Assembly (NCBI RefSeq): GCF_009668025.1
Contig: NZ_WJXZ01000004.1
Coordinates: forward strand, 310,001 to 374,000
Reading direction: 5' to 3'
Origin: Larkinella terrae
GTDB taxonomy: Bacteria; Bacteroidota; Bacteroidia; Cytophagales; Spirosomataceae
Length of the DNA: 64,000 nucleotides
The notes under the pieces are model-generated. The model ran no database searches. It was not told the origin of the DNA and saw nothing but the letters and a program-made list of their open reading frames with translations. Position numbers and translations under genes: made by a program. This document shows, in pieces, positions 42,119 through 52,438 of this stretch. Within the stretch, counting starts at the first letter, position 1, and the number at the start of each line of letters is the position of its first letter.

Positions 42119-43141
42119 ATGAAGTACGTATTCACCACTCTCCTGATGCTGTTCGGTAGCCTGGCATGGGCCGCTGCCGAAAGTGCGCAAGCCGATTCAT
42201 TAGTCATTTTGTTCGGGAATAAGACCCGCCTGGTGATTCATTCCAACGACAAAGCCGGAATTCGGCAGTTGTCCAATTACGACATCAATAAGATTATCCG
42301 CGACATGGGTATGAAGCTGGATTCGGCCAGAGCGGGCGAAACATTCGTTGTCATTGATGAAAACCGGGTACAGCGGTATTTGCGGGATACGGTTCTGATC
42401 GTCACACAGCGCGACGGCGAAGTGCAGGTAACCATCAAGGAATCCGAAGGCCGCCGGTACGATAACTCTGACGATAACCACGATTCAGACTGGTCGGGCC
42501 GGAGCAAAAACCGCCGTCGGAAAAATGATAATTGGGACATTGGGGTTGACGGGGCTGGAATTGGGCTGAACACGCTGGTGGAACGAAGTGCCAATCCGAA
42601 TTATCCCAAAGAAAGTTATCAGTTGCGGCCATTGGGATCACGCTACCTCAGTCTGGCTCTGAGCCAGATGCCGACCATTGCCCGGAGCCAGCATGTTGCG
42701 TTCAAGATTTTTTACGGGCTGGAGGTTTCGTGGAATAATTACATGTTTGAGAATGACGTCATTGCTCAGAAAGGCCCCAACGGCATTGTTTTCGCGGACG
42801 CCGGGCGGGATTTGAGAAAGAGCAAGCTGACGGTTTGTTCGGTGAATCTGCCGCTGGTGCCGCGGCTCAGCTTCTACAACAACAGTGGTCGCAAAATGGG
42901 CCATCTGGGTTTCGGCGGCTACGTCGGCTACCGGGTCGATAGCTACACAAAAATCAAGGAGCAGGACAGCAACAAGGAGCGGCAGCACTCGGATTTTCAC
43001 CTGAATGATTTCCGCTACGGCCTTATTGCGCACATCGGCGTGGCCCGAACCAACTTTTTTATCAAGTACGATCTCAATTCAATGTTCAAAACCGACAAAG
43101 GGCCGGACGTTCGGGCACTAAGTTTCGGAATCGGTTTATAA
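42119..43141 (+). CDS. Exported protein, probable outer-membrane beta-barrel, of the ECF operon
   Basis: 340 residues from the ATG at 42119. It has a signal peptide (MKYVFTTLLMLFGSLAWAAA), a central charged region (DDNHDSDWSGRSKNRRRKND near 118-137) and a C-terminal half of alternating strands ending in a hydrophobic residue run (VRALSFGIGL), compatible with a small beta-barrel. It starts 7 bases after the putative anti-sigma gene, so the three genes form one operon. The protein may be the envelope target or sensor of this sigma system. Family not recognised. Confidence 0.6.
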   Translation: MKYVFTTLLMLFGSLAWAAAESAQADSLVILFGNKTRLVIHSNDKAGIRQLSNYDINKIIRDMGMKLDSARAGETFVVIDENRVQRYLRDTVLIVTQRDGEVQVTIKESEGRRYDNSDDNHDSDWSGRSKNRRRKNDNWDIGVDGAGIGLNTLVERSANPNYPKESYQLRPLGSRYLSLALSQMPTIARSQHVAFKIFYGLEVSWNNYMFENDVIAQKGPNGIVFADAGRDLRKSKLTVCSVNLPLVPRLSFYNNSGRKMGHLGFGGYVGYRVDSYTKIKEQDSNKERQHSDFHLNDFRYGLIAHIGVARTNFFIKYDLNSMFKTDKGPDVRALSFGIGL

Positions 43142-43157
43142 AAACTCATCACTCCTG

Positions 43158-43195
43158 AAAACCGCCCCTGGTGCAAGCAGGTGGCGGTTTTTATT
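43158..43195 (+). terminator. Terminator after the ECF operon
   Basis: AAACCGCC plus CCTG (43158-43170) pair with CAGG plus GGCGGTTT (43178-43190), followed by TTATTT. Confidence 0.85.
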
Positions 43196-43237
43196 TGCGG
43201 CTACAGATGTCGATCTAAATTTATTTTAAGTGAATAG

Positions 43238-43267
43238 TTGACTTAGCAAAAAAAGCATGTAATTTTG
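43238..43267 (+). promoter_or_regulatory. Promoter of the tRNA-Tyr/Gly/Thr-tuf unit
   Basis: TTG at 43238-43240, a 19-bp spacer and TAATTTTG at 43260-43267; about 60 bases before tRNA-Tyr. Confidence 0.85.
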
Positions 43268-43327
43268 CAACTCCATTGGCAGACGTGCTGATCGAGAGAC
43301 AGTAAAAAGTGCATTTTAAGGCTGAAA

Positions 43328-43413
43328 GGGGAGTTTCCAGAGTGGCCAAATGGATCAGACTGTAAATCTGCTGGCGTACGCCTTCGGAGGTTCGAATCCT
43401 CCACTCCCCACCA
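43328..43413 (+). tRNA. tRNA-Tyr (GTA)
   Basis: Acceptor GGGGAGT/ACTCCCC, anticodon loop CTGTAAA (GTA), a long variable arm as in class II tRNAs, T-arm GGAGGTTCGAATCCTCC and an encoded CCA. Confidence 0.97.
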
Positions 43414-43420
43414 GTAAATA

Positions 43421-43490
43421 GTTGTTAGTTTTTAGTATATAGTTTGTCGTTTTGACTTTAACAATAAACCGTAAACATAAAACTGATAAA
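43421..43490. repeat. Heptamer-word inverted repeat, copy 3
   Basis: Seventy bases fall into ten 7-nt words without remainder. The left arm is GTTGTTA, GTTTTTA, GTATATA, GTTTGTC, GTTTTGA. The right arm is the complement of TTTATCA, GTTTTAT, GTTTACG, GTTTATT, GTTAAAG. It fills the spacer between tRNA-Tyr and tRNA-Gly. Confidence 0.85.
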
Positions 43491-43492
43491 AA

Positions 43493-43568
43493 GCGGGAGT
43501 AGCTCATTTGGTAGAGCGGTAGCCTTCCAAGCTTCAGGTGGCGGGTTCGAGCCCCGTCTCCCGCTCCA
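43493..43568 (+). tRNA. tRNA-Gly (TCC)
   Basis: Acceptor GCGGGAG/CTCCCGC, anticodon loop CTTCCAA (TCC), T-arm GCGGGTTCGAGCCCCGT and encoded CCA. The anticodon stem GTAGC/GCTTC has one T-T mismatch. Confidence 0.96.
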
Positions 43569-43569
43569 G

Positions 43570-43632
43570 ATAATGAATAGTGTATGATGGATATGACGAG
43601 TCAATCATTTTCATTTTACATTATTCATTTTT
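43570..43632. repeat. Heptamer-word inverted repeat, copy 4
   Basis: Words ATAATGA, ATAGTGT, ATGATGG, ATATGAC, GAGTCAA are followed by TCATTTT, CATTTTA, CATTATT, CATTTTT. The right half is an approximate inverse of the left. It fills most of the spacer between tRNA-Gly and tRNA-Thr. Confidence 0.8.
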
Positions 43633-43652
43633 CGTAGTAGTCAGTAAAAAAA

Positions 43653-43724
<72 letters not shown>

Positions 43725-43784
43725 CTGAAACGGCTAAATTTTAAACAATAATAATTAACCAGTTCAATTTAAGCTTTTCCAACA

Positions 43785-44972
43785 ATGGCTAAAGAAAATT
43801 TTGACCGTTCCAAGCCGCACGTCAATATTGGTACGATTGGTCACGTTGACCACGGTAAGACGACCCTGACCGCTGCCATCACGAAAGTTTTGTCAGAAAA
43901 AGGTTTGGCCGAAAAACGCGACTTTTCGTCAATTGACAACGCACCGGAAGAAAGAGAGCGTGGTATTACGATCAATACTTCGCACGTAGAATATTCGACA
44001 GCAAACCGTCACTATGCACACGTTGACTGTCCGGGCCACGCTGACTATGTGAAAAACATGGTTACGGGTGCCGCTCAGATGGACGGCGCTATCCTTGTGG
44101 TAGCTGCTACGGACGGCCCAATGCCCCAGACTCGCGAGCACATCCTGCTGGCCCGTCAGGTAGGTGTACCTCAGCTGGTTGTTTTCATGAACAAAGTGGA
44201 CATGGTCGACGATCCGGAACTTCTGGAACTCGTTGAAATGGAAATCCGCGAACTGCTGAGCTTCTACGAATACGATGGCGACAACATTCCGGTTATCCAG
44301 GGTTCTGCGCTGGGTGGTCTGAATGGCGACGCGAAATGGGTTGCAACGATTGAAGACCTGATGTCTAACGTTGACAGCTACATCCCGCTGCCTCCACGTC
44401 AGACGGAACTTCCGTTCCTGATGCCGGTTGAAGACGTGTTCTCAATCACGGGTCGTGGTACGGTTGCTACGGGTCGGATCGAGCGCGGAATCATCAACTC
44501 TGGCGAGCAGGTTGAAATTCTGGGTATGGGTGCCGAAAACATGAAATCAGTTGTTACGGGTGTTGAAATGTTCCGGAAAATTCTGGACCGTGGTGAAGCC
44601 GGTGATAACGTAGGTTTGCTGTTGCGCGGTATTGAAAAAACCGATATCCGTCGGGGTATGGTTATTTGCAAACCCGGTTCAGTAAAACCGCACGCTAAAT
44701 TCAAAGCTGAGGTATACGTTCTGTCGAAGGAAGAAGGTGGCCGTCACACGCCGTTCTTCAACAAATACCGTCCGCAGTTCTACTTCCGTACCACGGACGT
44801 AACGGGTGAAATTTCACTGCCCGCTAACGTTGAGATGGTTATGCCCGGTGATAACATCACGATCGAAGTGCAACTGATCAACAAAATCGCCATGGAGAAA
44901 GGTCTTCGTTTCGCTATTCGCGAAGGTGGCCGGACGGTTGGTGCAGGTCAGGTAACTGAAATCCTCGACTAA
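43785..44972 (+). CDS. tuf: Elongation factor Tu
   Basis: 395-residue GTPase that brings aminoacyl-tRNA to the ribosome. G1 is GHVDHGKTT (18-26 region), followed by the G2-region [30 protein letters not shown] and SALGG. Domains 2 and 3 are complete ([12 protein letters not shown]; final [16 protein letters not shown]). It follows three tRNA genes and precedes tRNA-Trp, the tRNA-tuf grouping found in many bacteria. In this genome the tuf copy is separate from rpsL-rpsG. Confidence 0.98.
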   Translation: MAKENFDRSKPHVNIGTIGHVDHGKTTLTAAITKVLSEKGLAEKRDFSSIDNAPEERERGITINTSHVEYSTANRHYAHVDCPGHADYVKNMVTGAAQMDGAILVVAATDGPMPQTREHILLARQVGVPQLVVFMNKVDMVDDPELLELVEMEIRELLSFYEYDGDNIPVIQGSALGGLNGDAKWVATIEDLMSNVDSYIPLPPRQTELPFLMPVEDVFSITGRGTVATGRIERGIINSGEQVEILGMGAENMKSVVTGVEMFRKILDRGEAGDNVGLLLRGIEKTDIRRGMVICKPGSVKPHAKFKAEVYVLSKEEGGRHTPFFNKYRPQFYFRTTDVTGEISLPANVEMVMPGDNITIEVQLINKIAMEKGLRFAIREGGRTVGAGQVTEILD

Positions 44973-44989
44973 TTTACGAACAAACAGGC

Positions 44990-45025
44990 AAGTGCATTTC
45001 TTTCGGGGGATGCACTTGTTTTTTG
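44990..45025 (+). terminator. Terminator after tuf
   Basis: AAGTGCAT (44990-44997) pairs with ATGCACTT (45010-45017), followed by GTTTTTTG. The right arm contains the TTG -33 element of the next promoter. Confidence 0.88.
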
Positions 45026-45044
45026 TGAATATTTAGTAACTTTG
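45016..45044 (+). promoter_or_regulatory. Promoter of tRNA-Trp-secE-nusG-rplKAJL-rpoB
   Basis: TTG at 45016-45018, an 18-bp spacer and TAACTTTG at 45037-45044. The -33 element is shared with the tuf terminator stem and T-run. Confidence 0.8.
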
Positions 45045-45065
45045 CAGTCCGTTTCGGCGGAAAAC

Positions 45066-45142
45066 AGGAATAAGGAGAAAAGAGATAAGATAAAAGACTG
45101 ATTCTCAACTTTTGTCTTGCTTCTTTTCTCCTTCTTCTCACT
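45066..45142. repeat. Heptamer-word inverted repeat, copy 5
   Basis: Seventy-seven bases read as eleven 7-nt words: AGGAATA, AGGAGAA, AAGAGAT, AAGATAA, AAGACTG, ATTCTCA, ACTTTTG, TCTTGCT, TCTTTTC, TCCTTCT, TCTCACT. The second half is an imperfect inverse of the first (21 of 25 in the best arm). It would lie in the 5' leader of the tRNA-Trp transcript. Confidence 0.82.
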
Positions 45143-45146
45143 AAAT

Positions 45147-45220
45147 ACGGGTGTAGTTCAAGGGTAGAATAGCGGTCTCCAAAACCGTTGATGGGAGTTC
45201 GAATCTCTCCACCCGTGCCA
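45147..45220 (+). tRNA. tRNA-Trp (CCA)
   Basis: Acceptor ACGGGTG/CACCCGT, anticodon stem GCGGT/ACCGT around CTCCAAA (CCA), T-loop GTTCGAATC, encoded 3' CCA. It lies 12 bases before secE. Confidence 0.96.
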
Positions 45221-45232
45221 ATCACATCACAG

Positions 45233-45424
45233 ATGGACAAGGTTACCTCATTTCTGAAGGACTCCTGGGAGGAGGTTCAGCATAATGTTACATGGCCAAA
45301 GTTTGGCGATCTGCAATCCAGTTCATCACTGGTTTTGATTGCATCGCTGATTTTCGCACTACTGGTAGGAGGCATCGACTTTTTATTTGAGAACGCACTG
45401 AATCTTTTTTATCAGTCGTTCTGA
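45233..45424 (+). CDS. secE: Preprotein translocase subunit SecE
   Basis: 63 residues with the single-helix SecE form: an amphipathic start (SFLKDSWEEVQHNVTWPKFG) and one membrane segment (LVLIASLIFALLVGGIDFLF). Part of the SecYEG channel. The ATG at 45233 is chosen because upstream codons lie inside tRNA-Trp. Confidence 0.95.
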   Translation: MDKVTSFLKDSWEEVQHNVTWPKFGDLQSSSSLVLIASLIFALLVGGIDFLFENALNLFYQSF

Positions 45425-45502
45425 TGCCAGGTCATAATTGTCGCTGCGTGATTCGGAGTTGATAATCATTCAGTAACAATTACAAATCGTAACGAATTCA
45501 CG

Positions 45503-46060
45503 ATGGAAAGCGGAATAAAATGGTATGTTGTCCGGGCCATATCTGGTCAGGAGAAAAAGGTCAAGTCTTATCTGGAAAACGAAATTACCAGACAAGGGTT
45601 GGGTGACTTTGTTCCACAGATACTGATTCCATCTGAAAAAGTGTATGAAATGCGGAACGGAAAGAAGCGAGTTCGTGAGAAAACGTTTTTTCCGGGCTAC
45701 ATTTTAATTTCCGCCGATCTCTCCAACGGTGAAGTCACGCACTTGATTACCAGCATGCCCGGTGTTCTGGGCTTTCTGGGAAACGCCAACGGGCCGACCA
45801 AAATACCGGTTCCGTTGCGGCAGTCTGAAGTAAACCGGATTTTAGGTAAAGTTGATGAGATTACCCAGGAAGTGGCTGCGCCCACGGTGTCCTTCCTGAA
45901 AGGAGAGTCGGTTAAAGTGGTTGATGGCCCGTTCAGCGGCTTTATCGGAACCGTCGAAGAAGTATTCGACGAACGGAAAAAGCTGAATGTTGTCGTCAAA
46001 ATTTTCGGTAGAAATACCCCTGTAGAGCTGAGTTACGCACAAGTAGAAAAGGAAAATTAA
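45503..46060 (+). CDS. nusG: Transcription termination/antitermination protein NusG
   Basis: 185 residues with NGN domain (KWYVVRAISGQEKKVKSYLE near 6-25, FFPGYILISADLSNGE near 63) and C-terminal KOW domain (GESVKVVDGPFSGFIGTVEE near 134). Couples RNA polymerase with Rho or ribosomal S10. Normal bacterial size and operon position after secE. Confidence 0.96.
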   Translation: MESGIKWYVVRAISGQEKKVKSYLENEITRQGLGDFVPQILIPSEKVYEMRNGKKRVREKTFFPGYILISADLSNGEVTHLITSMPGVLGFLGNANGPTKIPVPLRQSEVNRILGKVDEITQEVAAPTVSFLKGESVKVVDGPFSGFIGTVEEVFDERKKLNVVVKIFGRNTPVELSYAQVEKEN

Positions 46061-46148
46061 AAACTGGCTATGCCCGAGACAATGCCGTCGTATGCTTCCC
46101 ACTGGACGGATAGTCATTCGCAGGGCTTAGCGTAACAAACCAGAAGCA

Positions 46149-46592
46149 ATGGCAAAAGAAGTAGCTGGCTACGTGAAATTGCAGGTGAAGGGTGCTGCGG
46201 CCAACCCCTCTCCTCCGATTGGACCGGCGCTGGGTTCCAAGGGTTTGAATATCATGGAATTCTGCAAGCAGTTCAACGGACGGACTCAGGACAAGGCGGG
46301 TGTGGTTCTCCCCGTACTGATCACGTACTACAAAGACAAATCGTTTGAATTTGTCATCAAAACACCGCCTGCACCCATCCTGTTGATGGAGGCCGCCAAA
46401 GTAAAAACCGCATCGGCTCAGCCGAACCGGAACAAAGTTGGCTCAGTAACCTGGGATCAAGTGAAGCAAATTGCGGAAACGAAAATGCCGGATCTGAACG
46501 CCTTCACCGTCGAATCTGCGATGAAGATGATTGCCGGTACCGCCCGGAGTATGGGAATCACGGTATCAGGGAAAGCTCCCTGGGAAAATTAA
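46149..46592 (+). CDS. rplK: 50S ribosomal protein L11
   Basis: 147 residues. The proline-rich [20 protein letters not shown] of the thiostrepton-binding N-terminal domain and the RNA-binding C-terminal domain ([10 protein letters not shown]) are intact. A leader hairpin GCTATGCCC/GGGCTTAGC lies in the 88-base gap after nusG and may be a control site. Confidence 0.97.
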   Translation: MAKEVAGYVKLQVKGAAANPSPPIGPALGSKGLNIMEFCKQFNGRTQDKAGVVLPVLITYYKDKSFEFVIKTPPAPILLMEAAKVKTASAQPNRNKVGSVTWDQVKQIAETKMPDLNAFTVESAMKMIAGTARSMGITVSGKAPWEN

Positions 46593-46619
46593 TTTCAGCA
46601 ATCGAATTCAGAGACGATC

Positions 46620-47318
46620 ATGGGAAAACTGACTAAAAAACAAAAAGAGGCTCAGAGCAAATACGACGTTGCGAAAGAGTACTCATTGGCGCAGGCAGCC
46701 GAGATTTTAAAGACAATCTCTTATACGAAGTTTGACGCTTCGGTGGACATCGACGTTCGTTTGGGCGTTGATCCCCGGAAAGCGGATCAAATGGTACGGG
46801 GTGTTGCCACCTTGCCACACGGTACGGGTAAAACCGTTCGGGTGCTGGTGCTTTGCACGCCGGATAAAGAAGCCGAAGCGAAAGAAGCGGGTGCTGATTA
46901 TGTAGGTCTGGACGAATACATTACCAAAATCGAACAGGGCTGGACGGACGTTGATGTAATCATCACGATGCCGAACGTCATGGCGAAAGTTGGTAAACTG
47001 GGCCGGGTGCTGGGTCCGCGCGGTTTGATGCCAAACCCTAAATCGGGTACGGTAACACCAGAAGTGGGCAAAGCGGTTCGGGAAGTGAAAGCCGGTAAAA
47101 TCGACTTCAAAGTCGACAAATTCGGAATCATTCACGCCGGTATCGGTAAAGTGTCGTTTGACCCGGATAAACTGGCTGAAAACGCACAGGAAATTATTGC
47201 AACCCTGCTGCGGCTGAAGCCTTCGTCTTCCAAAGGTACGTATGTAAGAACGATTCATTTGTCGAGCACGATGAGTCCGAGTGTAGTAATTGACAAAACG
47301 ACGGTATCAGGACTGTAA
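46620..47318 (+). CDS. rplA: 50S ribosomal protein L1
   Basis: 232 residues with [40 protein letters not shown] and the terminal [20 protein letters not shown]1 forms the ribosome stalk near the E site and is the usual translational repressor of its own operon. It starts 27 bases after rplK. Confidence 0.97.
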   Translation: MGKLTKKQKEAQSKYDVAKEYSLAQAAEILKTISYTKFDASVDIDVRLGVDPRKADQMVRGVATLPHGTGKTVRVLVLCTPDKEAEAKEAGADYVGLDEYITKIEQGWTDVDVIITMPNVMAKVGKLGRVLGPRGLMPNPKSGTVTPEVGKAVREVKAGKIDFKVDKFGIIHAGIGKVSFDPDKLAENAQEIIATLLRLKPSSSKGTYVRTIHLSSTMSPSVVIDKTTVSGL

Positions 47319-47319
47319 C

Positions 47320-47856
47320 ATGACACGGGAAGAAAAAGGAGCGATTATTGAGGAACTGAGCGAGAAGTTCAAGACGGTTCCCTACTTCTATATCACCGAT
47401 GCCAGTGGCATGTCGGTTGCCGAAGTAAACAAACTGCGTCGGATGTGCTTCGAGCAGGGTATCGAATACAAGGTTATCAAGAACACCCTGATCAGAAAAG
47501 CACTGGAAACACTGGATACGGATTATACGTCATTCGACGCTTCCGTACTGACAGGATTCTCTGGTGTGATGTTTCATCCTGAATCAGGTAAAGTTCCGGC
47601 CAAGCTGATCAAACAATATCGGAAAGAAGCCGGTAACGACAAGCTGAAGCTAAAAGGTGCCTCAGTTGACTACAGTATCTTTATTGGTCATGACCAGTTG
47701 GAGACGCTGTTGACGCTGAAAACCAAGAACGAGCTTATCGGTGATGTGATCGGCTTGCTGCAATCGCCTGCCAAGAATGTTATTTCTGGTTTGCAAAGTG
47801 GCGGCAATATCCTGGCCGGTCTCCTCAAAACACTGTCGGAGCGCGAAGCAGCTTAA
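47320..47856 (+). CDS. rplJ: 50S ribosomal protein L10
   Basis: 178 residues from the ATG at 47320, one base after the rplA stop; an upstream frame extension lies inside rplA. L10 carries the L7/L12 dimers. Features are REEKGAIIEELSEKFKTVPY near the start, EYKVIKNTLIRKALE and a helical C-terminus for L12 binding. There is no L10-leader in the usual place because rplA is immediately adjacent. Confidence 0.96.
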   Translation: MTREEKGAIIEELSEKFKTVPYFYITDASGMSVAEVNKLRRMCFEQGIEYKVIKNTLIRKALETLDTDYTSFDASVLTGFSGVMFHPESGKVPAKLIKQYRKEAGNDKLKLKGASVDYSIFIGHDQLETLLTLKTKNELIGDVIGLLQSPAKNVISGLQSGGNILAGLLKTLSEREAA

Positions 47857-47990
47857 TGTATCATCGGACTGTTTAGTCCGCGTATACTAAGCGTAACGTG
47901 TATCCAGATAACGGACTAAAAACTTCGTGCCCCGGTCCGTAGGTACAATTTTAAAATCAATTTTGTAACAATCTAATCAAGAATACGAAA

Positions 47991-48374
47991 ATGGCAGATT
48001 TGAAAGCGTTCGCGGAGCAGCTTGTCAACCTGACGGTAAAAGAAGTTAACGAACTGGCTGCTATTCTGAAAGACGAATACGGCATCGAACCAGCAGCAGC
48101 AGCACCGGTAATGGTAGCTGGTGGTGGTGGAGGTGGCGAAGAAGCCGCAGCAGCACCTGAGAAAACGTCATTCGACGTGATCCTGAAAGCAGCTGGTGCC
48201 AGCAAACTGGCCGTTGTGAAACTGGTGAAAGACCTGACGGGTCTGGGCCTGAAAGAAGCCAAAGAATTGGTTGATACAGCTCCGAAACCGGTGAAAGAAG
48301 GTGTTGCGAAAGACGAAGCGGAAGCGCTGCGCAAGCAACTGGAAGAAGCCGGAGCAGAAGTTGAAGTGAAATAA
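47991..48374 (+). CDS. rplL: 50S ribosomal protein L7/L12
   Basis: 127 residues: an N-terminal dimerisation domain, an Ala/Gly hinge ([20 protein letters not shown] near 37-56) and a C-terminal factor-binding domain with [20 protein letters not shown]. The gap of 134 bases before it contains the hairpin CGGACT/AGTCCG (near 47870) and may support a different expression level, as L12 is needed in several copies. Confidence 0.97.
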   Translation: MADLKAFAEQLVNLTVKEVNELAAILKDEYGIEPAAAAPVMVAGGGGGGEEAAAAPEKTSFDVILKAAGASKLAVVKLVKDLTGLGLKEAKELVDTAPKPVKEGVAKDEAEALRKQLEEAGAEVEVK

Positions 48375-48395
48375 CCCTGCTTAGGGAATCACATT

Positions 48396-48446
48396 CTCCC
48401 CCGGGAACAGGCCTGGCATTAGTCAGGTCTTTTCCTGTTTGGGGAG
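48396..48446 (+). promoter_or_regulatory. Long hairpin between rplL and rpoB (possible attenuator/processing site)
   Basis: CTCCCC (48396-48401) pairs with GGGGAG (48441-48446), AACAGG with CCTGTT inside it, and CCTG/CAGG at the tip, then TTTT. A second stem (GTCCGT/ACGGAC, 48497-48502 with 48530-48535) follows nearer rpoB. Position matches the rplL-rpoB attenuator and processing region known in E. coli. Confidence 0.65.
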
Positions 48447-48574
48447 TTTTGCGCTATACTCCTGGGAAAATAAACTATTTTCCTGTATATTATGTTGTCC
48501 GTTTACACCCTTTTATATATTAGAAGTGTACGGACGAATCAGTCTCGATCACTACAACTAAACGCAACGAAGTC

Positions 48575-51500
48575 TTGGCTACGAAAACAACCACGCGTAT
48601 AAGCTTTGCGAAAATCAAACCAGTGATCGAATATCCGGATTTTTTGGATGTTCAGATACAATCTTTCCAAGATTTTTTTCAGTTAGACACCCCTTCTGAT
48701 AATCGTTCGAAAGAAGGTTTGTTTAAAGTTTTTCAAGAAAATTTTCCGATTTCCGACTCCCGCGAAAACTTCGTGCTGGAGTTTATTGATTATTCGGTTG
48801 ATCCTCCCAAATACTCCGTCGATGAGTGTATCGATCGGGGTTTGACGTATTCGGTGCCGCTGAAAGCGAAATTACGGCTTTCGTGCAACGATGCGGACAA
48901 TGAAGATTTCGAGACCATTGAGCAGGAGGTATTTTTAGGAAACATTCCGTACATGACGGCGAAAGGTTCGTTTGTCATTAACGGTGCCGAGCGGGTAATT
49001 GTTTCGCAGTTGCACCGCTCACCGGGCGTGTTCTTCTCCATGAGCAAGCACACCAACGGTACAAAGTTGTATTCAGCACGGATTATTCCGTTCAAAGGAT
49101 CGTGGATTGAATTCTCGACCGACGTCAATAACGTCATGTATGCCTACATCGACCGGAAGAAGAAATTTCCGGTAACAACGTTGCTGCGTGCTATTGGATT
49201 TGGGTCGGATAAAGAAATTCTGGATCTGTTCGGATTGTCTGAAGAAATACCGGCTACCCCGGCAAACCTGAAAAAAGTAGTCGGCCGTCGGTTGGCTGCG
49301 CGGGTTTTGCGGACGTGGACGGAAGATTTTGTGGATGAAGATACCGGTGAAGTGGTGTCGATCAGCCGGAACGAGGTGTTGATGGAGCGTGATTCGGTGA
49401 TTGCCGCTGATCACATCGATACAATTACCGATTCAGGCCAGAAATCGATCATCCTGCACAAGGAGGATATGAACGTAGCGGATTATAACATCATTTATAA
49501 TACGCTGCAGAAAGATAGCTCCAACTCGGAAAAAGAAGCCGTTGAGCAAATCTATCGGCAACTCCGGAATACGGAAGCTCCGGATGAGCAAACCGCCCGC
49601 GAAATCATCCAGAGTTTGTTCTTCTCGGACAAACGCTATGATTTAGGCGATGTCGGCCGCTACCGGATCAATAAAAAACTGGGCCTGGATGTAGCCGCCG
49701 ATACCAAGGTTCTGACGACGGAAGATATCGTTTCCATTGTGAAGTACCTGATCGGTCTGATCAACTCCAAAGCCGTTGTCGATGACATTGACCACCTGAG
49801 CAACCGGCGCGTCCGGACGGTCGGTGAGCAGTTGTACGCGCAGTTCGGTGTTGGTCTGGCGCGGATGGCCCGGACGATCAAGGAACGGATGAACGTTCGC
49901 GATAACGAAGATTTCAAACCGGTCGATCTGATTAACGCCCGGACGCTGTCTTCGGTGATCAACTCGTTCTTCGGAACCAACCAGCTTTCGCAGTTCATGG
50001 ACCAGACGAACCCGCTGGCCGAAGTGACGCACAAGCGTCGGATGTCGGCACTCGGACCCGGTGGTCTGTCGCGCGAGCGCGCCGGTTTTGAGGTTCGTGA
50101 CGTTCACTACACGCACTACGGTCGTTTGTGTACGATTGAAACGCCGGAAGGACCGAACATCGGGTTGATTTCGTCGCTTTGCGTGTACGCGAAGGTCAAC
50201 AGCATGGGCTTTATTGAAACGCCTTACCGGATCATTGATAGTGGTAAAGTGCTGCCCGATACGCCGGTAAAATACCTGACTGCGGAAGAAGAAGATACGC
50301 ACTACATCGCTCAGGCGAACACACAGGTCGATACGCAGGGTACCTTAACGGGCGATCGGATCAAGTCGCGTTTTGAAGGTGACTTCCCGATGTCGGAACC
50401 GACGAGCGTGACCTATATGGATATTGCGCCGAACCAGATCGTTTCGGTGGCGGCTTCGATGATTCCGTTCCTGGAACACGATGATGCCAACCGGGCGTTG
50501 ATGGGCTCGAACATGCAACGTCAGGCCGTGCCGCTGCTGCGTCCGCAGGCTCCGATTGTCGGAACCGGTTTGGAAGGCCGCGTCGCGATTGACTCCCGGG
50601 CTTTGGTGATTGCCGAAGAAGACGGGGTGATCGATTTCGTGGATTCGACCAAAATCGTGGTTCGCTACGATCTGGCCGACGATCAGCGACTGGTTAGCTT
50701 TGACGATGACCTGAAAACATACGATCTGATTAAATTCCGCCGGACCAACCAGGATACCTGTATTAACCTGCGGCCTATGGTGTTGAAAGGTCAGAAAGTG
50801 AAAAAAGGCGAACCGCTTTGCGAAGGATACGCAACGGAAGGTGGTGAGCTGGCCCTCGGACGGAACATGAAGGTGGCCTTCATGCCCTGGCAGGGATACA
50901 ACTTTGAGGATGCGATCGTGATTTCGGAGCGCGTTGTTCGCGAAGACATTTTTACGTCGATCCACATTGAAGAGTTCGAACTCGAAGTACGGGATACCAA
51001 ACGCGGTGAAGAGGAGTTAACGGCGGAAATTCCGAACGTTTCGGAAGAAACCGTGAAGAATCTCGACGAGAACGGTATTGTGCGGGTCGGTACAGAAGTG
51101 AAGGAAGGCGATATTCTGATCGGTAAGATTACACCGAAAGGAGAAAGCGATCCGACGCCGGAAGAAAAACTGCTCCGCGCCATCTTTGGTGACAAAGCCG
51201 GTGACGTGAAAGATGCTTCCAAAAAAGCACCGCCGTCGCTGAAAGGTGTCGTTATCGATACAAAACTGTTCTCGCGCCCGAACAAAGACGAGCGGTCGAA
51301 GCACAAGGATGAGATCAAGGCCTTGATGAAACGCTACAGCCGAGAGCTGGTGGGTGTTCGCGAGAAGATGATCAACAAAATGTCGGCGCTGCTGGAAGGC
51401 AAAACGTCACAGGGGATCAATCACAAATTCGGCGATAACATCACGAGCAAGGGCGTTAAGTTTACCCGCAAGAACATTGTGGATAACCTGTTCCCCGACA

Positions 51501-52438
51501 AAAACCCGTACCGCGACGAAAGCAGCTACTCGGTTCCGGAAGAAGTCAACCTGCTGAGCGATCTGTTGATCGAGGGCTGGACAGACGATCCGCACGCGAA
51601 CAAGTTGCTGACGCAGATGGTCAAAAACTACAACAACCGTCGGAACGAAATTACCGGCCGCTTCAAGCGGGAGCGTTTTACGCTCGAAGTCGGTGACGAA
51701 CTGCCGGCCGGTATCGTGAAACTGGCGAAAGTCTATGTAGCCAAGAAGCGCAAGCTGAAAGTGGGTGACAAGATGGCCGGTCGTCACGGTAACAAAGGGG
51801 TTGTTGCCCGGATCGTGCGGGATGAAGACATGCCGTTCCTGGCCGACGGAACCCCGGTCGATATCGTACTGAACCCGTTGGGGGTACCTTCGCGGATGAA
51901 CCTCGGGCAGATTTACGAAACCGTACTGGGCTGGGCCGGTTTGAAACTGGGCCGCAAATACGCAACGCCGATTTTCGACGGAGCAACCGAAGATCAGGTG
52001 GTTTCGGAATTGAACGACGCCGGTTTGCCATCGTTCGGCCGGACGTACCTGTACGACGGTCTGTCGGGCGAACGTTTCGATCAACCGGTTACGGTCGGTG
52101 TGATTTACATGCTGAAACTGGGTCACTTAGTTGACGATAAAATGCACGCCCGTTCGATTGGGCCGTACTCACTCATCACGCAACAGCCGTTGGGTGGTAA
52201 GGCACAGTTTGGGGGGCAGCGGTTTGGTGAAATGGAGGTTTGGGCGCTCGAAGCTTTCGGTGCGTCGCACATTCTCCAGGAAATCCTGACCGTTAAATCC
52301 GATGACGTGGTAGGCCGGGCCAAAGCCTACGAAGCCATCGTAAAAGGCGAAAATCTGCCGAAACCCAATATTCCGGAATCGTTTAACGTGTTAGTACACG
52401 AGTTACGCGGTCTGGCGCTTGAGGTAACGATGGATTAA
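48575..52438 (+). CDS. rpoB: DNA-directed RNA polymerase subunit beta
   Basis: 1287 residues. The rifampicin pocket reads [20 protein letters not shown], then MSALGPGGL, with the usual Asp, His and Ser positions, so no resistance change is apparent. [10 protein letters not shown] and the terminal [20 protein letters not shown] blocks are intact. Initiation appears to use TTG at 48575: an in-frame TAG lies at 48521 and no ATG or GTG occurs between it and the conserved [20 protein letters not shown] start. Confidence 0.97.
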   Translation: MATKTTTRISFAKIKPVIEYPDFLDVQIQSFQDFFQLDTPSDNRSKEGLFKVFQENFPISDSRENFVLEFIDYSVDPPKYSVDECIDRGLTYSVPLKAKLRLSCNDADNEDFETIEQEVFLGNIPYMTAKGSFVINGAERVIVSQLHRSPGVFFSMSKHTNGTKLYSARIIPFKGSWIEFSTDVNNVMYAYIDRKKKFPVTTLLRAIGFGSDKEILDLFGLSEEIPATPANLKKVVGRRLAARVLRTWTEDFVDEDTGEVVSISRNEVLMERDSVIAADHIDTITDSGQKSIILHKEDMNVADYNIIYNTLQKDSSNSEKEAVEQIYRQLRNTEAPDEQTAREIIQSLFFSDKRYDLGDVGRYRINKKLGLDVAADTKVLTTEDIVSIVKYLIGLINSKAVVDDIDHLSNRRVRTVGEQLYAQFGVGLARMARTIKERMNVRDNEDFKPVDLINARTLSSVINSFFGTNQLSQFMDQTNPLAEVTHKRRMSALGPGGLSRERAGFEVRDVHYTHYGRLCTIETPEGPNIGLISSLCVYAKVNSMGFIETPYRIIDSGKVLPDTPVKYLTAEEEDTHYIAQANTQVDTQGTLTGDRIKSRFEGDFPMSEPTSVTYMDIAPNQIVSVAASMIPFLEHDDANRALMGSNMQRQAVPLLRPQAPIVGTGLEGRVAIDSRALVIAEEDGVIDFVDSTKIVVRYDLADDQRLVSFDDDLKTYDLIKFRRTNQDTCINLRPMVLKGQKVKKGEPLCEGYATEGGELALGRNMKVAFMPWQGYNFEDAIVISERVVREDIFTSIHIEEFELEVRDTKRGEEELTAEIPNVSEETVKNLDENGIVRVGTEVKEGDILIGKITPKGESDPTPEEKLLRAIFGDKAGDVKDASKKAPPSLKGVVIDTKLFSRPNKDERSKHKDEIKALMKRYSRELVGVREKMINKMSALLEGKTSQGINHKFGDNITSKGVKFTRKNIVDNLFPDKNPYRDESSYSVPEEVNLLSDLLIEGWTDDPHANKLLTQMVKNYNNRRNEITGRFKRERFTLEVGDELPAGIVKLAKVYVAKKRKLKVGDKMAGRHGNKGVVARIVRDEDMPFLADGTPVDIVLNPLGVPSRMNLGQIYETVLGWAGLKLGRKYATPIFDGATEDQVVSELNDAGLPSFGRTYLYDGLSGERFDQPVTVGVIYMLKLGHLVDDKMHARSIGPYSLITQQPLGGKAQFGGQRFGEMEVWALEAFGASHILQEILTVKSDDVVGRAKAYEAIVKGENLPKPNIPESFNVLVHELRGLALEVTMD

